8,372 nucleotides of DNA from the NCBI GenBank assembly GCA_030049955.1, contig JASIJX010000112.1, positions 1-8,372 of the forward strand, read 5' to 3'. A program made the translations under genes and the position numbers. How positions within the stretch are numbered: position 1 is the stretch's first letter; each line of letters opens with the position of its first letter. Below, piece after piece: positions 5,916-8,372 of the stretch. This DNA comes from Acidobacteriaceae bacterium (GTDB lineage Bacteria > Acidobacteriota > Terriglobia > Terriglobales > Acidobacteriaceae). The notes beneath the pieces are model-generated. The model had not been told where the DNA came from, did no database searches, and saw nothing but the letters and a program-made list of their open reading frames with translations.

Positions 5916-7715
5916 TTATGGAAGATTCGCTAAATGCTCCGGTAGTTTGCTCGAAACAATTCCATGTCCTTCGCGCACCACGTAAAAGCGGTCGGCGGCC
6001 AGATGTGCCAACGTTTCTTTCCTCCCATCCGGCCAGAAAACTTCGGCCTGATCGACAGTTTCATGGCTGCCCAATCCAAAGTGAAGGCGAAGATCATTCT
6101 GTGACAAATAGCTTCCTCCGCTGATCACCTCGCCGAGTTGAGTCAGATTCCCCGCGGTCACGCGCACCCTTGCGTTTAGTGCAAGTCGATTACACTCGAC
6201 GCCTTCGAGCTGAATGCTGATCCAATGATTCTTTGGGCCATCTTCCGGCCGTAGGATCATCGGCTCTCCGACAAGATTCTCAACCACGGCTTCCATTCGC
6301 CCGTCGTTGAATAGATCTCCCACGGCGAGCCCGCGACTCACCTGCGGCAATTCGAGGGCAGGCCCCACGCGCCGGCTGATGTTCTGGAATGTTCCGTCGC
6401 GTTGATTCAGGAACAGCAGCTTGGGCTCTAGATAGTGAGTTGCCGTGTGCGTTGTATCTACCTGCGGATATACGTGCCCGTTTACCTGGAAGAAATCCTG
6501 CCATCCGCTATTTGCAAAATCGACAAAAGCGTCGCCCCACCCCACATAACCCTGTGTCCCTCGCGCAATCCCCGATGCGATCGAATTGTCAGTAAAGTTC
6601 ATTCCGCCGTCGTTCGTATAGAGCGCCGTGTACTCGACGTCAAAGTGAGAGATGGCCAGGGAGAGTCGACCTGTATGCAAATAGTCTCCATACGCCACGC
6701 CCATGTTCGCCTGATCCACCCCATCCTCGTTGGCTCCTGCTCCCGCCAGCAACGCGATATCCTCAAACTTTCCCTTGCCATCGCCCTGGTAGAGATAATT
6801 TGCTTCGCCATCGTTCGTCACGAACAGGTCGAGCTTCCCATCATTACTGAAATCCGCCCAAATCGACGTCAATCCATAGCGGCCTTCAACGTCATCCACT
6901 CCGGCCTGCTTTGAAACGTCCGTAAACGTACCATCACCATTGTTGTGATAGAGATTGTCCGGCATTCCCTTCAGCCCGCGCGGTCCGCACTGCACATCAA
7001 GCCCAAGGTACTTGCATCCTTTGCTCGACCCAAACACAGGCAGCTTGTCCAGTTGAAAATCCACGTAATGCGAAACAAACAGGTCGGCGCGGCCGTCATT
7101 GTCGAAGTCGCCAAACGCTGCGCCCGTCGCCCATCCCGAGTCAGCACTAAGCCCGCTTGCCTTTGTCACATCCGTGAAGGTTCCGTTGCCGTTATTGCGA
7201 TAAAGCACTACGCCGTTCAGGCAAGTAACAAGCAGGTCTGGCAGGCCATCGTTATTGTAGTCACCCACTGCTACGCCCATCGCCCAGCACGGGTATCCCA
7301 CACCCGCCTTGTCCGTCACATCAGTAAAGGTCCCGTCATGATTGTTATGGAACAAGGCACCGCGCGACTTCACGCCATGAAGCGCCATATCAACGCTCTG
7401 CGCATTCGTGAAATAGATATCCGGCCAGCCATCGCCGTCGTAATCGATCAACGCTACTCCTCCGCTCATCGATTCGGCAATAAATTTAGCTTCGGGGCTC
7501 GACTTATGATCGAACTTGATTTGCGTCGATTTTGTAATGTCGACAAGCCGGGGGTAATTCGGCACCGGGCCCGTGGCAGCTCTTTCAGCTTCAGCTTTTT
7601 GGCGTTCTGCCGGCGACAGCGGCGTTGGCGTACCCATTTGTGCGGCAATCAATGCCGGCAACACAAGAAATGAAAGCGCCACAACGCGCCACACAATCGC
7701 GACCCGCAGTCTCAT
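5916..7715 (-). CDS. Secreted FG-GAP/VCBS repeat protein with C-terminal ASPIC/UnbV domain (CRTAC1-like)
   Basis: The 599-residue protein has a classic signal peptide (basic MRLRVAIVWR, hydrophobic core to ALIAA, likely cleavage near residue 25) and is therefore exported. Repeated calcium-binding FG-GAP/VCBS motifs follow: DYDGDGWPDIYF (91-102), GDYNNDGLPDLLV (151-163), GDFDNDGRADLFV (202-214) and ADFSNDGKLDLFV (287-299), alternating with the signature NNxxGTFTDV (124-133, 174-183, 258-267). Together they should form a beta-propeller. Later blades are degenerate: GDYLHTGRLSL (343-353) and VDFANSGWQDF (398-408) have lost most calcium ligands. The C-terminus is an ASPIC/UnbV domain (about 515-582) with GGSYLSQNDLRLHFGLG (533-549) and VFWPDGRKE (559-567). 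This architecture is very abundant in Acidobacteria and Planctomycetes, often beside TPR and TonB-receptor genes. Its role is not established, and carbohydrate or surface binding is the usual guess. It is the likely first intact gene of an operon with the downstream permease. GGA four to five bases before the ATG is the ribosome site. Confidence 0.94.
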   Translation of the reverse strand: MRLRVAIVWRVVALSFLVLPALIAAQMGTPTPLSPAERQKAEAERAATGPVPNYPRLVDITKSTQIKFDHKSSPEAKFIAESMSGGVALIDYDGDGWPDIYFTNAQSVDMALHGVKSRGALFHNNHDGTFTDVTDKAGVGYPCWAMGVAVGDYNNDGLPDLLVTCLNGVVLYRNNGNGTFTDVTKASGLSADSGWATGAAFGDFDNDGRADLFVSHYVDFQLDKLPVFGSSKGCKYLGLDVQCGPRGLKGMPDNLYHNNGDGTFTDVSKQAGVDDVEGRYGLTSIWADFSNDGKLDLFVTNDGEANYLYQGDGKGKFEDIALLAGAGANEDGVDQANMGVAYGDYLHTGRLSLAISHFDVEYTALYTNDGGMNFTDNSIASGIARGTQGYVGWGDAFVDFANSGWQDFFQVNGHVYPQVDTTHTATHYLEPKLLFLNQRDGTFQNISRRVGPALELPQVSRGLAVGDLFNDGRMEAVVENLVGEPMILRPEDGPKNHWISIQLEGVECNRLALNARVRVTAGNLTQLGEVISGGSYLSQNDLRLHFGLGSHETVDQAEVFWPDGRKETLAHLAADRFYVVREGHGIVSSKLPEHLANLP

Positions 7716-7809
7716 TTTTCCGGCGGCCTCATACCCTGAAAGCTCATTCTTCGCCGCGTTTCACTTCTTGGCGTGTGGCTGTTCTTCGGGATTTTCGTCC
7801 ACGCGGATC

Positions 7810-8197
7810 TCATCCGCGCTGGAACAGCAGTTCATTATATACGGCACGAGGCTTGTCGTTCATTTCCTTGAATGCTGATAGAAAGCCACTTCGCACTTGG
7901 TGTCTTCCATACGGCCTGTCTTCCTGTACAACGTCGCCAACCGGTTGTGCACCGTAGCACTTGCTGGCTCAAGTTGCGCTGAGGCTTCGAGCAAAGGCAG
8001 CGCCATTTCCGGTTTATCCATCTCGATCGGCACTTTGGCCAATCCCAACTTCGCATTCGCATCTCCGGGTTGCAGCGCCACCGCTATCGAGTTGAGCGAC
8101 CTGCAAACTACTGCTGCGTAGCGCCTGGCCCATCGCTGTAACAGGACTTGCACACAGCAAAAATGAGCACAGACACAACCGATCTGCCGAGCGTCAT
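7810..8197 (-). pseudogene. Decayed TPR-repeat protein gene
   Basis: In one frame (8153-7860) the text reads as TPR helices: VALQPGDANAKLGLAKV, MALPLLEASAQLEPASATVH and NRLATLYRKTGRMEDTK, the last matching the usual end of acidobacterial TPR proteins. This frame stops early at 7860. Adding one base near 7871 lets the reading continue as KEMNDKPRAVYNELLFQRG to a TGA at 7810-7812, which fits the expected C-terminus, so a one-base deletion is likely. At the other end, an ATG at 8195-8197 in another frame gives a signal-peptide-like MTLGRSVVSVLIFAVC and stops at 8108-8110. Head and tail are thus in different frames and only about two TPR units remain, where intact relatives are several hundred residues long. 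A large internal loss plus frameshift is the simplest reading. A sequencing error could explain the tail shift but not the missing body. It sits between the receptor terminator and the FG-GAP gene, the normal place for a TPR partner. Confidence 0.65.
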
Positions 8198-8233
8198 CCC
8201 TTCGAATTCCAAAACAAAGAGCACCGGGAAATA

Positions 8234-8263
8234 GAAAAGACGGCGACGAATCGCCGTCTTTTC
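8234..8263. terminator. Strong intrinsic terminator hairpin
   Basis: GAAAAGACGGCGA (8234-8246) and TCGCCGTCTTTTC (8251-8263) form a perfect 13-pair stem with a four-base CGAA loop. The A-run on the left arm and T-run on the right arm make it work in both directions. It begins 20 bases after the stop of the receptor gene on the minus strand and so most likely ends that transcript and insulates the TPR/FG-GAP genes behind it. Confidence 0.87.
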
Positions 8264-8282
8264 CGGATCGAGTGAGCCAGGT

Positions 8283-8372
8283 TTAGAACGTTACGTGACC
8301 CACCATCTCCCAATTTCTACCGCCGATTGTCGTGCTCGTGATCTGCTCGGGACTTGCGGAGCCGATCGTGTT
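8283..8372 (-). CDS. C-terminal end of a probable outer-membrane beta-barrel protein (TonB-dependent/Oar-like receptor), cut by the right edge
   Basis: The minus strand is open from the right edge to a TAA at 8283-8285. Its last 29 residues end in GGRNWEMVGHVTF. The final Phe and the alternation of hydrophobic/aromatic residues at every second position (W, M, G, V, F) match the C-terminal signal of outer-membrane beta-barrels recognised by the BAM complex. In Acidobacteria, large TonB-dependent, carboxypeptidase-regulatory-domain (Oar-like) receptors commonly stand upstream of TPR and ASPIC/UnbV genes, which makes that the best guess. Only the last strand is visible, so the receptor identity rests on context. 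The perfect terminator just behind the stop supports a real gene end. Confidence 0.55.
   Translation of the reverse strand, partial: NTIGSASPEQITSTTIGGRNWEMVGHVTF

Noticed and set aside
6500..7450. Short similar sequences recurring through the FG-GAP gene
   Set aside because: They encode the protein repeats (NNxGTFTDV and DxDxDG) and are not a DNA repeat array or CRISPR.
6945..7673. 242-residue plus-strand open frame opposite the FG-GAP gene
   Set aside because: Antisense shadow of the repeat-rich gene; its Val/Ile/Arg-rich product repeats mirror the FG-GAP repeats.

Overview
The window looks like chromosomal DNA of a soil-type Acidobacteriota. That placement is inferred from the gene families, not from a marker gene. 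It carries a signal-peptide FG-GAP/ASPIC-UnbV (CRTAC1-like) protein next to a TPR gene and what looks like the end of a large outer-membrane receptor, a combination typical of that phylum, and a PqqD-type protein with an internal twin-arginine-like segment. No rRNA, tRNA, CRISPR array or insertion sequence was recognised.

Left part (1-1580, + strand): a possible C-terminal end of an ORF runs off the left edge. It is followed by a PqqD-domain protein with an unusual RR-hydrophobic-AxA tail and by an HPr-kinase-like P-loop protein. This pair resembles the accessory genes of lasso-peptide and other RiPP clusters (PqqD/RRE protein plus HprK-like precursor kinase). The cyclase, protease and a normal precursor are not visible, so the rest of such a system would have to lie left of the window, or the PqqD tail may itself be the substrate.

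Middle (1581-3108): about 500 bases without a convincing gene, containing a long imperfect stem-loop and a 13-bp tandem duplication just before the start of a DUF4184 family membrane protein (2081-2887, +). This gene converges on the LacI-type regulator to its right.

Right part (3109-8372, all - strand): read in transcription order (right to left) there is the end of a putative TonB-dependent/Oar-like outer-membrane protein, a perfect 13-bp terminator hairpin, a decayed TPR gene with at least one frameshift, a secreted FG-GAP/ASPIC-UnbV protein, an MFS sugar-type permease 68 bases behind it, then a 453-base spacer with palindromes and a LacI-family repressor. The likely theme is uptake and use of a carbohydrate: surface receptor, secreted binding protein, inner-membrane permease and a sugar-responsive repressor. 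The substrate cannot be told from the sequence.

The observations most worth a second look are the PqqD-tail/HprK-like pair, the broken TPR gene in an otherwise intact cassette, and candidate LacI operators in the lacI upstream spacer.
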